From Comamonas composti DSM 21721 (GTDB lineage Bacteria; Pseudomonadota; Gammaproteobacteria; Burkholderiales; Burkholderiaceae_C), in contig NZ_AUCQ01000017.1 in assembly GCF_000429845.1 (NCBI RefSeq), positions 51,816-115,815 of the forward strand: a stretch of DNA of 64,000 nt, given 5' to 3'. Within the stretch, counting starts at the first letter, position 1; every line of letters begins with the position of its first letter. Of the stretch, positions 43,834 to 54,065 are shown in pieces. Below the pieces are notes generated by a model. That model searched no databases, was not told where the DNA came from, and saw only the letters and a list, made by a program, of their open reading frames with translations. The position numbers and the translations under genes are program-made.

Positions 43834-44829
43834 ATGGACGAACGAGGCCTGAACGACGCTGCCATCTTGCTGGTTTCCCTGGGCGAAGAGGAAGCGGCCG
43901 AGGTGTTCAAACACCTGAGCCCCAAGGAAGTCCAGAAGCTTGGCGAAACCATTGCCCATATGCGTGGCGTCACGCGCGAGAAGGTGGACTTCGTGGTCAA
44001 CCGCTTCGCCGATGACGCTGCAGCCCAGAGCCTGCTGGTGGACGATGCCAGCGGCTACGTGAAATCCGTGCTCAAGCGCGCCCTGGGCGACGACAAGGCG
44101 GCCCTGCTCATAGACCGCATCCTGCAGGGGGGCGATGTCTCGGGCATAGAAAGCCTCAAGTGGATGGACCCGCTGTCCGTGGCCGAGCTGCTGCGCGGCG
44201 AGCATCCGCAGATCGTGGCCGCCATCCTGGTGCATCTGGAGTATGAGCAGGCGGCGGCCGTGCTCATGCAGCTGCCCGAGCGCTTTCGCAGCGAGGTCAT
44301 GCTGCGCGTGGCCACGCTGGAGGGCATACAGCCGACGGCGCTCAAGGATTTGAACGAGGTCTTGTTCAAGGTCCTGGCCGGTGGCGACAAGATCCGCAAG
44401 ACCTCGCTGGGCGGTGTCAAGACGGCGGCCGAGATGATCAACAACCTCGGCAGCAATGCCGATGTGGCGGTGCTGGACACGATTCGCAGTTACGACCCCG
44501 ATCTGGCCCAGAAGATCATGGACAAGATGTTCGTGTTCGACGACTTGGTCAAGCTCGATGACCGCTCCATGCAGCTGGTGCTGCGCGAAGTCGTCTCCGA
44601 GACGCTGATCGTGGCGCTCAAGGGCGGCTCCATGGAAGTGCGCGACAAGATACTCGCCAACATGTCCATGCGTGCGGCCGAGTCGCTGCGCGAAGACCTG
44701 GAATCGCGCGGCCCCATGCGGCTGTCCGAGGTCGAGGCCCAGCAAAAGGAAATCCTGAAGATCGTGCGCCGCCTGGCCGAGGAAGGCCAGATCACCATCG
44801 GCGGCGGTGCGGAGGACAGCTATGTCTAG
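43834..44829 (+). CDS. fliG: Flagellar motor switch protein FliG
   Basis: A 331-residue C-ring protein, the normal length. The N-terminal FliF-binding domain (AAILLVSLGEEEAAEVFKHL), the middle EHPQIVAAILVHLEYEQAAA and the C-terminal torque domain with the charged ridge (MFVFDDLVKLDDRSMQLVLR, AEEGQITIGG) are all present. Its stop overlaps the fliH start by eight bases. Confidence 0.97.
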   Translation: MDERGLNDAAILLVSLGEEEAAEVFKHLSPKEVQKLGETIAHMRGVTREKVDFVVNRFADDAAAQSLLVDDASGYVKSVLKRALGDDKAALLIDRILQGGDVSGIESLKWMDPLSVAELLRGEHPQIVAAILVHLEYEQAAAVLMQLPERFRSEVMLRVATLEGIQPTALKDLNEVLFKVLAGGDKIRKTSLGGVKTAAEMINNLGSNADVAVLDTIRSYDPDLAQKIMDKMFVFDDLVKLDDRSMQLVLREVVSETLIVALKGGSMEVRDKILANMSMRAAESLREDLESRGPMRLSEVEAQQKEILKIVRRLAEEGQITIGGGAEDSYV

Positions 44830-45604
44830 TGTGGCCCACTCGCGCTTCATCCCCGGCGAAGAGATCGACGAAGGCCGGGTGGCGCAATGGCAGTTCGAGC
44901 CGGTCGGCCAGGGCGCGGGCCTGCAGGTGCTGCAAAGCCTGTCCCTGCAGGGCTGGCCGCTGGGGCAGTTGCTGGGCGAGCCCGCAGCCGCCGAAAGCGA
45001 GGCCCAGGCACCGGTCGAGCCGCTTCACGACGAGCAGCAACTGCAGCAGATGCTGGAGGAAGCGCGTGCCCGAGGCCATGAGCAAGGGCTGGAGCAGGGC
45101 CGCAGCGAGACCGCCCGGCAGTGGCAGCAGCGCCTGGACGACTATGTGGCCGGCCAGGGGCGCGAGACTCTGGAGCAGGCCCGGGCCCTGTTGGCCGGCA
45201 TGGATGCCGGCCTCAAGCAGCTGCAGACGAAGATGGCGGCCGAACTGCTGGACCTGGCCTGCGACATTGCGCGCCAGGTCGTGCGCCAGGAACTGCGCAG
45301 CCAGCCCCAGGCCTTGCTGCCCGTGGTCCGCGAAGCCCTGGACATGCTGGTGACCGAGGGCCGGGCTGCCACGGTACGCCTGCACCCTGCAGATCTGGCC
45401 TTGATCGAGCCGGCCTTGGAGGCCGAGCATGGCGCTGCAGGCCGGGTGAGGTGGCTGGGCGATCCTGGCCTCAAGCCTGGCGATGTGCATGTGGAGGCCG
45501 GCGCGGCCCAGGTCGATGCCGGCCTGGACAAGCGCTGGCGCCGTGCCGTGGCCGCGCTGGGCCTGGTGTCCAGCTGGTATGAAGGGCAGGCCCATGAGCT
45601 TTGA
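44822..45604 (+). CDS. fliH: Flagellar export apparatus stator FliH
   Basis: A 260-residue negative regulator and peripheral stalk of the export ATPase. N-terminal SRFIPGEE and Gln/Glu-rich coiled coil ([20 protein letters not shown]), then a conserved C-terminal half ([55 protein letters not shown]). It overlaps fliG and is overlapped by fliI. Confidence 0.92.
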   Translation: MSSVAHSRFIPGEEIDEGRVAQWQFEPVGQGAGLQVLQSLSLQGWPLGQLLGEPAAAESEAQAPVEPLHDEQQLQQMLEEARARGHEQGLEQGRSETARQWQQRLDDYVAGQGRETLEQARALLAGMDAGLKQLQTKMAAELLDLACDIARQVVRQELRSQPQALLPVVREALDMLVTEGRAATVRLHPADLALIEPALEAEHGAAGRVRWLGDPGLKPGDVHVEAGAAQVDAGLDKRWRRAVAALGLVSSWYEGQAHEL

Positions 45605-47018
45605 GCCTCAGTCGCGTACAGACCCGGGCTGGCCCGAATTTCTGGGCAATGCACGCGCCCGGCTGCTGCCCGGCGTATCGCTGGAGAGCAATGGCTCGCT
45701 GACGCGGCTGACAGGCCTGGTGCTGGAGGCCGCAGGCCTGCAGGTGCCTGTGGGCGCGCAATGCTGGATCTGCCAGGGCGCCCAGGATCCGGTGCTGGCC
45801 GAGGTCGTGGGCTTTGCGGGGGAGCGTGCATTTCTCATGCCGGCGGCCGACATGCAAGGTCTGTCCAGCGAGGCCAAGGTGGTCCCGGCCCAGGCCTTTG
45901 TGCCGTTGCTGCGCTTCGGCGATGGACCAGAAGCCCCGGTCTCCCTGGCGGCAGGCGTGCTGAGCCTGCCCATGGGCGAAGGCCTTCTGGGGCGCGTGGT
46001 CGATGCCCAGGGCCAGCCTCTGGACCATGGCGGGCTGCTGGATCAGGTCCAGGCCCGGCCACTGGAGAAGAACCCCATCAATGCCATGGAGCGCGACCCT
46101 GTGCGCGAGCCGCTGGACACGGGGGTGCGGGCGCTGAATGCCTTGCTCACCGTGGGCCGGGGCCAGCGCCTGGGCCTGTTCGCGGGATCGGGCGTGGGCA
46201 AAAGCGTTTTGCTGGGCATGATGGCCCGCTATACCCAGGCCGAGGTCATCGTCGTGGGCCTGATCGGCGAGCGCGGCCGCGAGGTCAAGGAATTCGTCGA
46301 GGACATTCTCGGGGTGCAGGATCGCTCGCGCACCGTGGTCGTGGCCGCGCCGGCCGATGCGCCGCCGCTGCTGCGCATGCAGGGTGCGAACTATGCGACC
46401 GCGATTGCCGAGCATTTCCGCGACCAGGGCCGGCATGTGCTGCTGCTCATGGACTCGCTGACCCGCTATGCCATGGCCCAGCGCGAAATCGCCCTGGCCA
46501 TAGGCGAGCCGCCGGCGACCAAGGGCTATCCGCCTTCGTGCTTTGCCAAGCTGCCCCAGCTCGTGGAGCGCAGTGGCAACGGCCTGAACGGACAGGGCTC
46601 GATCACGGCCTTCTACACCGTGCTCTCCGAAGGCGATGACCAGCAAGACCCGATTGCGGATGCGGCGCGTGCGATTCTCGACGGTCATATCGTGCTCTCG
46701 CGCGCCCTGGCCGAGACCGGCCATTACCCGGCCATCGACATCGAGCAGTCGGCATCGCGGGTCATGCACAACGTGACCACGCGCGAGCATTTCGAGCAGG
46801 CCAGGCGCTTTCGTGCCGTGTATTCGCGCTACCAGAAGGGGCGCGATCTGATCCAGGTCGGCGCCTATCTTGCGGGGTCGGACCCGCTCATGGACGAGGC
46901 CATACGCCTGCAGCCGGCCATGACGGCGTTCCTGCAACAAAGCATGTTCGAGCCTGCATCCATGCAGGCCAGTTTGTCCGCCATGTCCGGCCTGCTCCAG
47001 GGGCCGGAGTCCAGCTAG
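45594..47018 (+). CDS. fliI: Flagellum-specific export ATPase FliI
   Basis: A 474-residue F1-beta-like ATPase that energises docking of export substrates. Walker A AGSGVGKS at residues 197-204, Walker B region [20 protein letters not shown], and [20 protein letters not shown] with the FliI-typical loop. It overlaps fliH by 11 bases. Confidence 0.97.
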   Translation: MSFEPQSRTDPGWPEFLGNARARLLPGVSLESNGSLTRLTGLVLEAAGLQVPVGAQCWICQGAQDPVLAEVVGFAGERAFLMPAADMQGLSSEAKVVPAQAFVPLLRFGDGPEAPVSLAAGVLSLPMGEGLLGRVVDAQGQPLDHGGLLDQVQARPLEKNPINAMERDPVREPLDTGVRALNALLTVGRGQRLGLFAGSGVGKSVLLGMMARYTQAEVIVVGLIGERGREVKEFVEDILGVQDRSRTVVVAAPADAPPLLRMQGANYATAIAEHFRDQGRHVLLLMDSLTRYAMAQREIALAIGEPPATKGYPPSCFAKLPQLVERSGNGLNGQGSITAFYTVLSEGDDQQDPIADAARAILDGHIVLSRALAETGHYPAIDIEQSASRVMHNVTTREHFEQARRFRAVYSRYQKGRDLIQVGAYLAGSDPLMDEAIRLQPAMTAFLQQSMFEPASMQASLSAMSGLLQGPESS

Positions 47019-47043
47019 ACCCATACCGAAAGGGAAATACAGC

Positions 47044-47505
47044 ATGTCCTCTCTTCAGGCCTTGTCCGTGGCTGTGGATGTTGCAGCCCGCAAGCGTGAT
47101 GAGGCACGCCAGACGGTGTCCGAGCGCCTGCGCTCCCAGCAGGCGGCCCAGGCCCAGATGCAGCAGCTGGAAGGCTATGTGCGCGAGATGCAGCAGCGCT
47201 GGGGGGCGAGCGAGGGGTGTAGCGTGCAGCCCGAGCTCATGCTGCACCAATACCAGTTTCAGAACCGCATCGAGCACGCCATAGGCGTGCAGGCTCAGGT
47301 CCTGAGCGATCTGGGCTTGCGCCTTGAGGCTGCGCAGAAGGCCTTGATGGCCTGCGAGCTGCGTCTGAGCAGCCTGGTCAAGGTGGTCGACCTGCGCCGC
47401 CGCACCCAAGCCCGGACGCTGGTGCAGCGCGAGCAGAAAGAAACCGACGAGCGCGCGGCCCTGCAGTTCTATCACCGCAGCTTTGGATTGCGGCTGGAGG
47501 AGTAG
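47044..47505 (+). CDS. fliJ: Flagellar export protein FliJ
   Basis: A 153-residue coiled-coil protein acting as the central stalk of the FliI ring and chaperone escort. Heptad-rich helices (AARKRDEARQTVSERLRSQQ; LVKVVDLRRRTQARTLVQRE; RAALQFYHRSFG) fit the family. Between fliI and fliK. Confidence 0.9.
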   Translation: MSSLQALSVAVDVAARKRDEARQTVSERLRSQQAAQAQMQQLEGYVREMQQRWGASEGCSVQPELMLHQYQFQNRIEHAIGVQAQVLSDLGLRLEAAQKALMACELRLSSLVKVVDLRRRTQARTLVQREQKETDERAALQFYHRSFGLRLEE

Positions 47506-47510
47506 CAACT

Positions 47511-48950
47511 ATGAACAAACCCGATTTGCAGCCGCGCAGCCAGGTCGCAGCCCCCGTGCACCCCATGGCTGGTGCGAGGGCCGCGACCGCCAGCCGCAGC
47601 GATGCCGCCGAGCCCGAAGCCAGCTTTGCGCTGCTGCTGGCCGGCCTGGGCCAGGCCCAGGCCTTGCCGGACGATCCTGCACAGGCCATGAACACGCTCT
47701 TGCCGGACGGTGAGGAAGAGCCGGCTCAGGGGCTGCTCTTGCCGCAGCAAGCGGCCACGCTGCTGTCCGGCATGCCGCTGTCCGATAGCGCGCTTTCCGG
47801 TTCGCCGCAGATCGGCATGACTCAGGCGGGCATGGCGCCGGCTGGTGATACGGCCGCGATGGCCGCCGCCCACATGCCCTGGCTTGGGCTGGTGGCACAG
47901 ACCCGGCAGATCGACACCCGCAGCGACATCGACCTGCGCCAGGGTGCGACCAGCGACTGGCTGTCGGGCCGTGCGAACGCAACCCTGGCGGCCCTGCGCC
48001 GCGAGCAGGGTGCCAGCGCCCATGCGGCCTTCATGGCGCCGGCTGCGGGTCTGGGTGCTCCTGGCCTGTCAGAGGACGGCAGTGTGGGTGAGGGCGATGC
48101 CGGCGCTGCAGACACCCTGGCCGGCCCCGGGCTGTCCGGGCCGCAGCGCAGCCTGGCGTCTGGCGCGCTGACGGGCTTTGCCGCAGTGCCCGATGCCGAT
48201 GCGCCGAAGGCCGTGGCCCAGAGCCGGGCCGCCATCGCTGCAGGCGAGCTTCAGGGGGCCGAGCCTTGGCGCGCCGAGGCCGCAAGAGCACATGCTCCCC
48301 AGGGCCTGGACATCAGCCAGATGCAGGCCGTGGAGCCTGAGCCCTTGCTGTTTGCCAGAAGCCGGCCTGGCGCCGGGCCTGATCTGGGCCTGTTTTCCGA
48401 GACTGGCGCGCTCCAGGTCGCTCCTGCGAGCCCGTCCTCGGGCCAGGGCGGCTTGCCGAGCCCGGGTCAGGGGCCGGCGGGGGCCGGCGAGCGTGCGCAG
48501 CAACTGGCCCAGCAGGTCGCCGACCAGATATCGGAGCAGATATCGGAACAGATGGCCTACTGGGTCCACGGCAAGGCGCAGAACGCGGCCTTGTCCGTGG
48601 GGCATGAGGGTCGGGCCATTGAGGTGCAGCTCAGCCTGCAGGGCCAGCAGGCCCATGTGCGCTTCGGCAGCGACCAGGAGCAGGCCAGGCTGTGGCTGGA
48701 CCAGGCTCAGTTGCAACTGCGTGAGCTGTTGCAGGCCCAGGGCCTGGAGCTGGCGGCGGTCAGCGTGGGGCCCAGGCGCGGTGAGGGCGGGGAGGGCGAG
48801 CCGGCTCGGGGGCGGCAAGAGCCGCCGGGCCGAGAGGGCTTGGATGGGGAGCGCCGCCTGGGCCGTGTCAGTCTTTCCCGCGACGACTCCATGGACACGC
48901 AGACCGGCTTGCCAGGAGGCGCTTCGCCTGGCATAGATTTGTTTGTGTAA
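47511..48950 (+). CDS. fliK: Flagellar hook-length control protein FliK
   Basis: A 479-residue exported ruler. The N-terminal 330 residues are low-complexity, Ala/Gly/Pro/Gln-rich; the C-terminal Flg_hook domain (IEVQLSLQGQQAHVRFGSDQ, LQLRELLQAQGLELAAVSVG) is followed by a charged tail. It switches FlhB from rod/hook to filament export. The alternating direct repeat QISEQISEQ sits just before the domain. Confidence 0.9.
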   Translation: MNKPDLQPRSQVAAPVHPMAGARAATASRSDAAEPEASFALLLAGLGQAQALPDDPAQAMNTLLPDGEEEPAQGLLLPQQAATLLSGMPLSDSALSGSPQIGMTQAGMAPAGDTAAMAAAHMPWLGLVAQTRQIDTRSDIDLRQGATSDWLSGRANATLAALRREQGASAHAAFMAPAAGLGAPGLSEDGSVGEGDAGAADTLAGPGLSGPQRSLASGALTGFAAVPDADAPKAVAQSRAAIAAGELQGAEPWRAEAARAHAPQGLDISQMQAVEPEPLLFARSRPGAGPDLGLFSETGALQVAPASPSSGQGGLPSPGQGPAGAGERAQQLAQQVADQISEQISEQMAYWVHGKAQNAALSVGHEGRAIEVQLSLQGQQAHVRFGSDQEQARLWLDQAQLQLRELLQAQGLELAAVSVGPRRGEGGEGEPARGRQEPPGREGLDGERRLGRVSLSRDDSMDTQTGLPGGASPGIDLFV

Positions 48951-49100
48951 GTACCTCAGGAGGCGCGGAGAAACGAGGCTTTAGCGCTTGTTTTCGGACT
49001 ATGACGCAGCCCGTGCCGCCTGAATAATTTCTCATATGAACCCGGCCTGCTCAAGGAGCCTGGCAGTCCGGCGGTCCCGACCCATCTTGAGGAATTCTCT

Positions 49101-49658
49101 GTGCCTGTGAACTCTGATGCCACAAGCTCTCCCGCACCGGCTCCTGCCAGAGGCAAGAAGCTGATCATTGCGGTCATCGTCCTGATCTTGCTGCTGGCCG
49201 CCGGGGCCTATGCGCTGCTGCTGATGCGCCACGGAGGCTCCGATGACGAAGAGGGGGGGCGCGCTGCCGCAGCGGTTCTGCCCACCTTTCTGCCGCTGGA
49301 GAGCCTGGTGGTCAACCTGGCCGACCCTGGCGGTGATCGCTTTGTGCAGATCGGCATCACCCTGGAGCTGGCCGACGAGAAGACGGCCTCCCTGGTCAAG
49401 CAGTATCTGCCCAGCATCCGCAACGGCATTCTGATCCAGGTCTCGCAGCGCACGGCCGATGAGCTGCTGACGCGCGAAGGCAAGGAAAGGCTGGCCGCCG
49501 ATGTGCAGGCCGAAGTCGCTGCGCCTTTGGGCTACGGGCCGCTGCGCAAGAAGCGCGCGCAGGATGGCGACGAGGATGAGGGCGAGCAGGGGAGCCGCAA
49601 AAAGGCGGCTGCCAATCCCGTGCGCCGGGTGCTGTTCTCCAGCTTCATCGTGCAGTAG
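49101..49658 (+). CDS. fliL: Flagellar basal-body-associated protein FliL
   Basis: A 185-residue membrane protein that supports the stator. One helix (LIIAVIVLILLLAAGAYALL) near residue 22, then the periplasmic FliL domain (PTFLPLESLVVNLADPGGDR, FVQIGITLELADEKTASLVK, VSQRTADELLTREGKERLAA), a charged insertion and RRVLFSSFIVQ at the end. The start is GTG, with GAGGA 8 nt upstream; no better ATG exists in frame. Confidence 0.93.
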   Translation: MPVNSDATSSPAPAPARGKKLIIAVIVLILLLAAGAYALLLMRHGGSDDEEGGRAAAAVLPTFLPLESLVVNLADPGGDRFVQIGITLELADEKTASLVKQYLPSIRNGILIQVSQRTADELLTREGKERLAADVQAEVAAPLGYGPLRKKRAQDGDEDEGEQGSRKKAAANPVRRVLFSSFIVQ

Positions 49659-49670
49659 GGAGAACACGGC

Positions 49671-50675
49671 ATGAGCGATTCCTTTCTTTCCCAGGAGGAG
49701 GTCGATGCCCTGCTGGAGGGCGTGACCGGCGAGAGCCAGAAGTCCGCCGTCGACGAGGTGGAAGCCAGTGCGGTCCGCAGCTACAGCATCTCCAGCCAGG
49801 AGCGCATTGTCCGCGGGCGCATGCCGACGATGGAAATCGTCAACGAGCGCTTTGCGCGCAACTTCCGCATAGGACTGTTCAACTTCATACGCAGAAGCCC
49901 CGAGGTCTCGGTGGGCACGGTGGCCGTGCAGCGCTACAGCGCCTTTTTGCGCCAGCTGGTCGTGCCCACCAACTTCAACATCGTGGCCATACGGCCCTTG
50001 CGCGGCAACGGCCTCGTGGTCTGTGATCCGTCGCTGGTGTTCGGTGTCATCGACACCTTGTACGGCGGCACGGGCCGGCTGCAGACGCGTATCGAGGGGC
50101 GCGACTTCTCGCACACCGAGCAGCGCGTGATCAACCGCCTGGTGAACGTGGTCTGCGAGGAATACAAGAAGGCCTGGCACGGGATTTATCCGCTGGAGCT
50201 CGCCTATCAGCGCTCGGAGATGCAGCCCCAGTTCGCGAACATCGCCACGCCCAGCGAAATCGTGGTCTCCACGGCGTTCCAGCTGGAGATCGGCGACATC
50301 TCGGGCTCCATCCACATCTGCATGCCCTATGCAACCCTGGAGCCGATACGCGATGTGCTGTATTCATCGACCCAGGGCGACTCCATGGAGGTGGACCGGC
50401 GCTGGGTCAAGGTGCTCACGCGCGAGATCCAGGCCGCCGAGGTCACCCTGGTGGCCGAGCTGGCACGCGCCGATGCCACGGTGGAGCAGTTGCTGGCCAT
50501 GCGCGCCGGCGACTTCATCGAGCTTGAGCGCGACCCGCTGATACGAGCCTTCATCGGCGGGGTTCCTATTTTTGAGTGCCAGTACGGCACGCACCACGAC
50601 AAGTACGCGATTCGCGTGGAAAACTGCCTGCGCGGCCCCGAGGCCGGCTGGGTGGGAGAACACAATGGCAACTGA
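49671..50675 (+). CDS. fliM: Flagellar motor switch protein FliM
   Basis: A 334-residue C-ring protein. The N-terminal CheY-P binding peptide (SFLSQEEVDALLEGV) is followed by the CheC-like middle domain (GLFNFIRRSPEVSVGTVAVQ) and a C-terminal SpoA domain (LLAMRAGDFIELERDPLIRA, VPIFECQYGTHHDKYAIRVE). It overlaps fliN by 11 bases. Confidence 0.97.
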   Translation: MSDSFLSQEEVDALLEGVTGESQKSAVDEVEASAVRSYSISSQERIVRGRMPTMEIVNERFARNFRIGLFNFIRRSPEVSVGTVAVQRYSAFLRQLVVPTNFNIVAIRPLRGNGLVVCDPSLVFGVIDTLYGGTGRLQTRIEGRDFSHTEQRVINRLVNVVCEEYKKAWHGIYPLELAYQRSEMQPQFANIATPSEIVVSTAFQLEIGDISGSIHICMPYATLEPIRDVLYSSTQGDSMEVDRRWVKVLTREIQAAEVTLVAELARADATVEQLLAMRAGDFIELERDPLIRAFIGGVPIFECQYGTHHDKYAIRVENCLRGPEAGWVGEHNGN

Positions 50676-51099
50676 AGAGAATCAGAAACCCGCTGGCGAC
50701 GACCCGTACTCGGGCTGGGCCGACGCGCTGCAGGAGCAGCGCGAGCGCGACGACAACGCTGAAGACGCCGAGCAGGGCGGGCCGCTGACCGGCGAGCCCA
50801 TGCGTCCCTATGCGGGCGGCGGCGAGGTGCCGGTCAACGACATCAACATGGTGCTCGACATCCCGGTGCAGCTGTCGGTGGAGCTGGGCCGCACCAGGGT
50901 GCCGATCAAGTACATCCTGCAGCTGGCCCAGGGCTCGGTGGTCGAGCTGGATGCGCTGGCCGGAGAGCCCATGGACGTGCTGGTCAATGGCTATCTGATC
51001 GCCCAGGGCGAGGTCGTCGTGGTCAACGACAAGTTCGGCATACGCCTGACCGATGTGGTCACGCCGTCCGAGCGTCTGCGCCGCGTGAGTCGGGGCTGA
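50665..51099 (+). CDS. fliN: Flagellar motor switch protein FliN
   Basis: A 144-residue SpoA-domain protein of the C ring. An acidic N-terminal extension of about 60 residues precedes the conserved part MVLDIPVQLSVELGRTRVPI, GSVVELDALAGEPMDVLVNG and FGIRLTDVVTPSERL. It starts inside the end of fliM. Confidence 0.96.
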   Translation: MATEENQKPAGDDPYSGWADALQEQRERDDNAEDAEQGGPLTGEPMRPYAGGGEVPVNDINMVLDIPVQLSVELGRTRVPIKYILQLAQGSVVELDALAGEPMDVLVNGYLIAQGEVVVVNDKFGIRLTDVVTPSERLRRVSRG

Positions 51100-51108
51100 A
51101 GGCTGCTC

Positions 51109-51456
51109 ATGACTTCACTGTGGCCCTCCATCCTCACGCTCACGGTCCTGGTCGCGGCCATGGCCGCCCTGCCATGGCTGTTGCGCAGGCTGCGCGAGGC
51201 CAGGCCCGCAGGCGCGGGCGGCCAGCCGCCGCGCGTGCTGGGCGTACTGGGTCTGGGGCCGCAGCAGCGTCTGGTGACCGTGGAGGTCGGCGAGGGTGCG
51301 CAATGCGTGCGCCTGGTGCTCGGGGTCAGCGCACAAGGCATTCACTGCCTGCATGTACTGCCCGCTGCATCTGTGTCGGCGCCTGCATCGCAGCCGGGCT
51401 TTGCCGCCATCGCGCAAGATGCGCGGCTGCAGGCCCAGGGGGCAGAGCATGACTAG
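51109..51456 (+). CDS. fliO: Flagellar export protein FliO
   Basis: A 115-residue small membrane protein with one N-terminal helix ([18 protein letters not shown]) and the FliO-type beta-rich domain ([39 protein letters not shown]). It assists FliP assembly. Poorly conserved but in the fixed fliN-fliO-fliP order. Confidence 0.87.
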   Translation: MTSLWPSILTLTVLVAAMAALPWLLRRLREARPAGAGGQPPRVLGVLGLGPQQRLVTVEVGEGAQCVRLVLGVSAQGIHCLHVLPAASVSAPASQPGFAAIAQDARLQAQGAEHD

Positions 51457-52207
51457 GCCCCGCTTCCTGCGCCATGGCCTGGCCGCGCTGCTGGGCGCGG
51501 GCCTGCCCGCGCTGGCCTGGGCCCAGGCGGCCGGGCCGGCCAGCCTGCCCTTGCTCGTGGGCCAGGGTGAGGGGGGCTCCAGTTACTCGGTCCCGATCCA
51601 GACCCTGCTGTTCTTCACGGCCCTGTCCTTTCTGCCGGCCGTGCTGCTGCTGATGACGGGGTTCACGCGCATCGTCATCGTGCTGTCCCTGCTGCGCCAG
51701 GCCCTGGGCACGCAGTCGGCTCCGCCCAATCAGGTGGTGGTCGGCCTGTCCCTGTTCCTGACCCTGTTCGTCATGGGGCCGACGCTGGACCGCGTCTACC
51801 AGGACGCCTATGCGCCTTATTCGAAGAACGAAATTGTCTTCGAGCAGGCCGTGGCCAAGGCCGAGGCTCCGATGCGCGAGTTCATGCTGCGCCAGACGCG
51901 GCAGTCGGACTTCTCGCTGTTCGCGCGGCTGGCGCGGCTGGACGAGGGGGTGACGGCCGAGACCGCGCCCTTGCGCGTGCTGGTGCCAGCCTTTGTGACC
52001 AGTGAGCTCAAGACCGCGTTCCAGATCGGCTTCATGATCTTCATCCCGTTTCTGGTCATCGACATGGTCGTGTCCTCGATTCTCATGTCCCTGGGCATGA
52101 TGATGCTGTCGCCCGTGCTGGTGGCGCTGCCGTTCAAGCTCATGCTGTTTGTGCTCGCCGATGGCTGGAACCTGCTCATAGGTTCACTGGCCGCGAGCTT
52201 TTCCTAG
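51449..52207 (+). CDS. fliP: Flagellar export gate protein FliP
   Basis: A 252-residue gate subunit with a cleavable signal ([18 protein letters not shown]) and four membrane helices. Signatures: [60 protein letters not shown] and MGMMMLSP-type end ([20 protein letters not shown]). It overlaps fliO by eight bases. Confidence 0.97.
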   Translation: MTRPRFLRHGLAALLGAGLPALAWAQAAGPASLPLLVGQGEGGSSYSVPIQTLLFFTALSFLPAVLLLMTGFTRIVIVLSLLRQALGTQSAPPNQVVVGLSLFLTLFVMGPTLDRVYQDAYAPYSKNEIVFEQAVAKAEAPMREFMLRQTRQSDFSLFARLARLDEGVTAETAPLRVLVPAFVTSELKTAFQIGFMIFIPFLVIDMVVSSILMSLGMMMLSPVLVALPFKLMLFVLADGWNLLIGSLAASFS

Positions 52208-52219
52208 CCGGAGGCGCCC

Positions 52220-52489
52220 ATGAATGCCCAGTTCGTTCTCACCCTCGGCCGCGATGCCCTGCTGCTGCTGCTGACCATTGCCCTGCCCGTGCTGGGCACC
52301 GTCATGGCCGTGGGCCTGACGGTCAGCGTGTTCCAGGCCGTGACCCAGGTGCACGAGGCCACGCTGGCCTTCGTGCCCAAGCTGATCGCGGCCGTGGCGG
52401 TGTTTGCGATCGCCGGGCCGTGGATGCTGTCCACGCTGGTGGACTTCATCCGCCGCACCATCGAATCCATCCCGCGGGTGCTGGGCTAG
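52220..52489 (+). CDS. fliQ: Flagellar export gate protein FliQ
   Basis: An 89-residue two-helix gate subunit, the normal size. LLLTIALPVLGTVMAVGLTV and SVFQAVTQVHEATLAFVPKL are typical. Thirteen bases downstream of fliP. Confidence 0.96.
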   Translation: MNAQFVLTLGRDALLLLLTIALPVLGTVMAVGLTVSVFQAVTQVHEATLAFVPKLIAAVAVFAIAGPWMLSTLVDFIRRTIESIPRVLG

Positions 52490-52515
52490 GAGCAGGGCAT
52501 GCAGGAGCACAGCGC

Positions 52516-53298
52516 ATGATCACGATCAGTCAAGCCCAGCTCATGGCCTGGCTCTCGCCCGTGCTGTGGCCGTTCGTGCGCGTGCTGGCGCTGTTTTCCG
52601 TGGCGCCGCTGTTCTCCCAGCGCGTGATTCCCATGCGGCTCAAGGTGGCGCTGGCCCTGCTGGTCGCGGTCTGCGCCCAGCCCGTGCTGGGCCTGCAGCC
52701 CGTGGTGGGCGTGGATTCGCCCCAGGCGCTGGGCACCTTGATACAGCAGGTGGGTGTGGGGCTGGCCGTGGGCTTTGCCGTGCGGCTGGTGTTTGCGGCC
52801 GTGGAAGTGGCCGGCGAGAGCATCGGCCTGCAGATGGGACTGAACTTCGCGGCCTTCTTCGACCCGAGCAGCAATGCCCAGCTGAGTTCGGTATCGCGTT
52901 TTCTCACGCAGGTCGCGACGCTGCTGTTCATCGTGGTCAACGGCCATCTGCTGGTGCTCATGGCCGTGCTCAAGAGCTTCGAGGCCTTCCCCGTGGATGG
53001 CAGTTTTCTGCAGGCCCTGGCCGCGATGCGCCTGCATGAAATGGGGAGCGCCCTATTCGCGAGCGCGTTCTGGATCGCCCTGCCCATGATTTCCATGCTG
53101 CTGTTCGTGAACCTGGTGCTGGGCATCATCTCGCGCGTGGCGCCGCAGATGAACATCTTTGCCGTGGGCTTTCCGGTCACGCTGACCGTGGGCCTGAGCG
53201 GCCTGGTCGCGACGCTGCCGCTGCTTGAACAGCCCCTGCTGGCCCTGCTGCAGCGCGGCCTGGACTTGTTTGGCGTGAACCTGCAGGGGGCGCTATGA
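52516..53298 (+). CDS. fliR: Flagellar export gate protein FliR
   Basis: A 260-residue gate subunit with about six membrane helices. Signatures: WPFVRVLALFSVAPLFSQRV, LQMGLNFAAFFDPSSNAQLS and VNLVLGIISRVAPQMNIFAV. AGGAG lies 8 nt before the ATG. Its stop codon is directly followed by repeat copy C. Confidence 0.96.
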   Translation: MITISQAQLMAWLSPVLWPFVRVLALFSVAPLFSQRVIPMRLKVALALLVAVCAQPVLGLQPVVGVDSPQALGTLIQQVGVGLAVGFAVRLVFAAVEVAGESIGLQMGLNFAAFFDPSSNAQLSSVSRFLTQVATLLFIVVNGHLLVLMAVLKSFEAFPVDGSFLQALAAMRLHEMGSALFASAFWIALPMISMLLFVNLVLGIISRVAPQMNIFAVGFPVTLTVGLSGLVATLPLLEQPLLALLQRGLDLFGVNLQGAL

Positions 53299-53301
53299 AG
53301 A

Positions 53302-53392
53302 ACATAGTGCATAGCGCCAACCTTGCCTTGGTTTCAAGTGCTTTTTGGTCTGAAAACCGTATTGGATGCGTGGTAGGTGCTATGGTTTCTGC
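53302..53392. repeat. Interspersed palindromic repeat, copy C
   Basis: It fills almost all of the 101 bp between convergent fliR and the response-regulator gene. It shares with copy A the segment TTTCAAGTGCTTTT followed by CTGAAAACC; its ends (CATAGTGCATAGCGCC and GGTAGGTGCTATGG) are the most diverged of the four. Confidence 0.5.
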
Positions 53393-53399
53393 TGGTCTC

Positions 53400-54041
53400 T
53401 CAGCCGTCCACCTGGATCAGCTGGTTGCGTATGGCATAGGCCGTGAGTTCGGCATTGCTGGTCATGCCCAGCTTCTCCAGCACGCGGGCCCGGTAGACGC
53501 TCACGGTCTTGGGGCTGAGCATGAGCTCCTGGGCGATGTCGGTGAGCCGCTGGCCTGCGGCGATCTTCACCAGGGTCTGCAGCTCGCGCTCGGACAGGCT
53601 TTCATGAGGCACGGCCTGGGCGGGCTGGGCCAGGCTGTCGGCCAGCATCTGGGCGACTTCGGGGGTCAGGTATTTGCGCCCTGCGGCCACGCAGCGCACG
53701 GCCTCGATCAGGGCCGTGGGCTCGCCGGCCTTGTTGGCATAGCCCTGGGCGCCGGCCTTGAGGCAGCGCAGCGCGTACTGGTCCTCGGGGTACATGGAGA
53801 CCATGATGACCTTGATCTGCGGATGGGTCTCGCGCACGCTGACCAGGGCTTCGAGGCCGTTGCGGCCCGGCATGTGGATGTCGAGCAGCAGCACGTCGCA
53901 GTTTGCGCTGCGCAGGCAGTCGCGCAGCTCGGCATAGCCGCCGGCCTCGGCCGTGACCTGTATGTCTGCGGCTTCGGCCAGCGTGTCGCGTATGCCTCGG
54001 CGCAGCACCGCATGATCGTCGCACAGCACCACGTGAATCAA
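53400..54041 (-). CDS. NarL/FixJ-family response regulator
   Basis: A 213-residue regulator. N-terminal receiver domain (HVVLCDDHAVLRRGIRDTLA with the acidic pair, phospho-acceptor in VLLLDIHMPGRNGLEAL, then VIMVSMYPEDQYALR and GYANKAGEP with the conserved lysine) and a C-terminal LuxR-type helix-turn-helix (LSERELQTLVKIAAGQRLTD, LSPKTVSVYRARVLEKLGM). It follows the histidine kinase gene by 24 nt and is its likely partner. Targets are unknown; being between fliR and che genes, motility or chemotaxis control is possible. Confidence 0.92.
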   Translation of the reverse strand: MIHVVLCDDHAVLRRGIRDTLAEAADIQVTAEAGGYAELRDCLRSANCDVLLLDIHMPGRNGLEALVSVRETHPQIKVIMVSMYPEDQYALRCLKAGAQGYANKAGEPTALIEAVRCVAAGRKYLTPEVAQMLADSLAQPAQAVPHESLSERELQTLVKIAAGQRLTDIAQELMLSPKTVSVYRARVLEKLGMTSNAELTAYAIRNQLIQVDG

Positions 54042-54065
54042 GTTCTCTCTCCTGAAGATGGGGGC

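Noticed and set aside
41551..44850. 1099-residue open frame antisense to fliF and fliG
   Set aside because: It is a GC-driven shadow, rich in His, Gln, Gly and Leu with no domain, lying opposite well-identified flagellar genes. Only the short FliE frame at 41604-41918, in a different phase, is real there.
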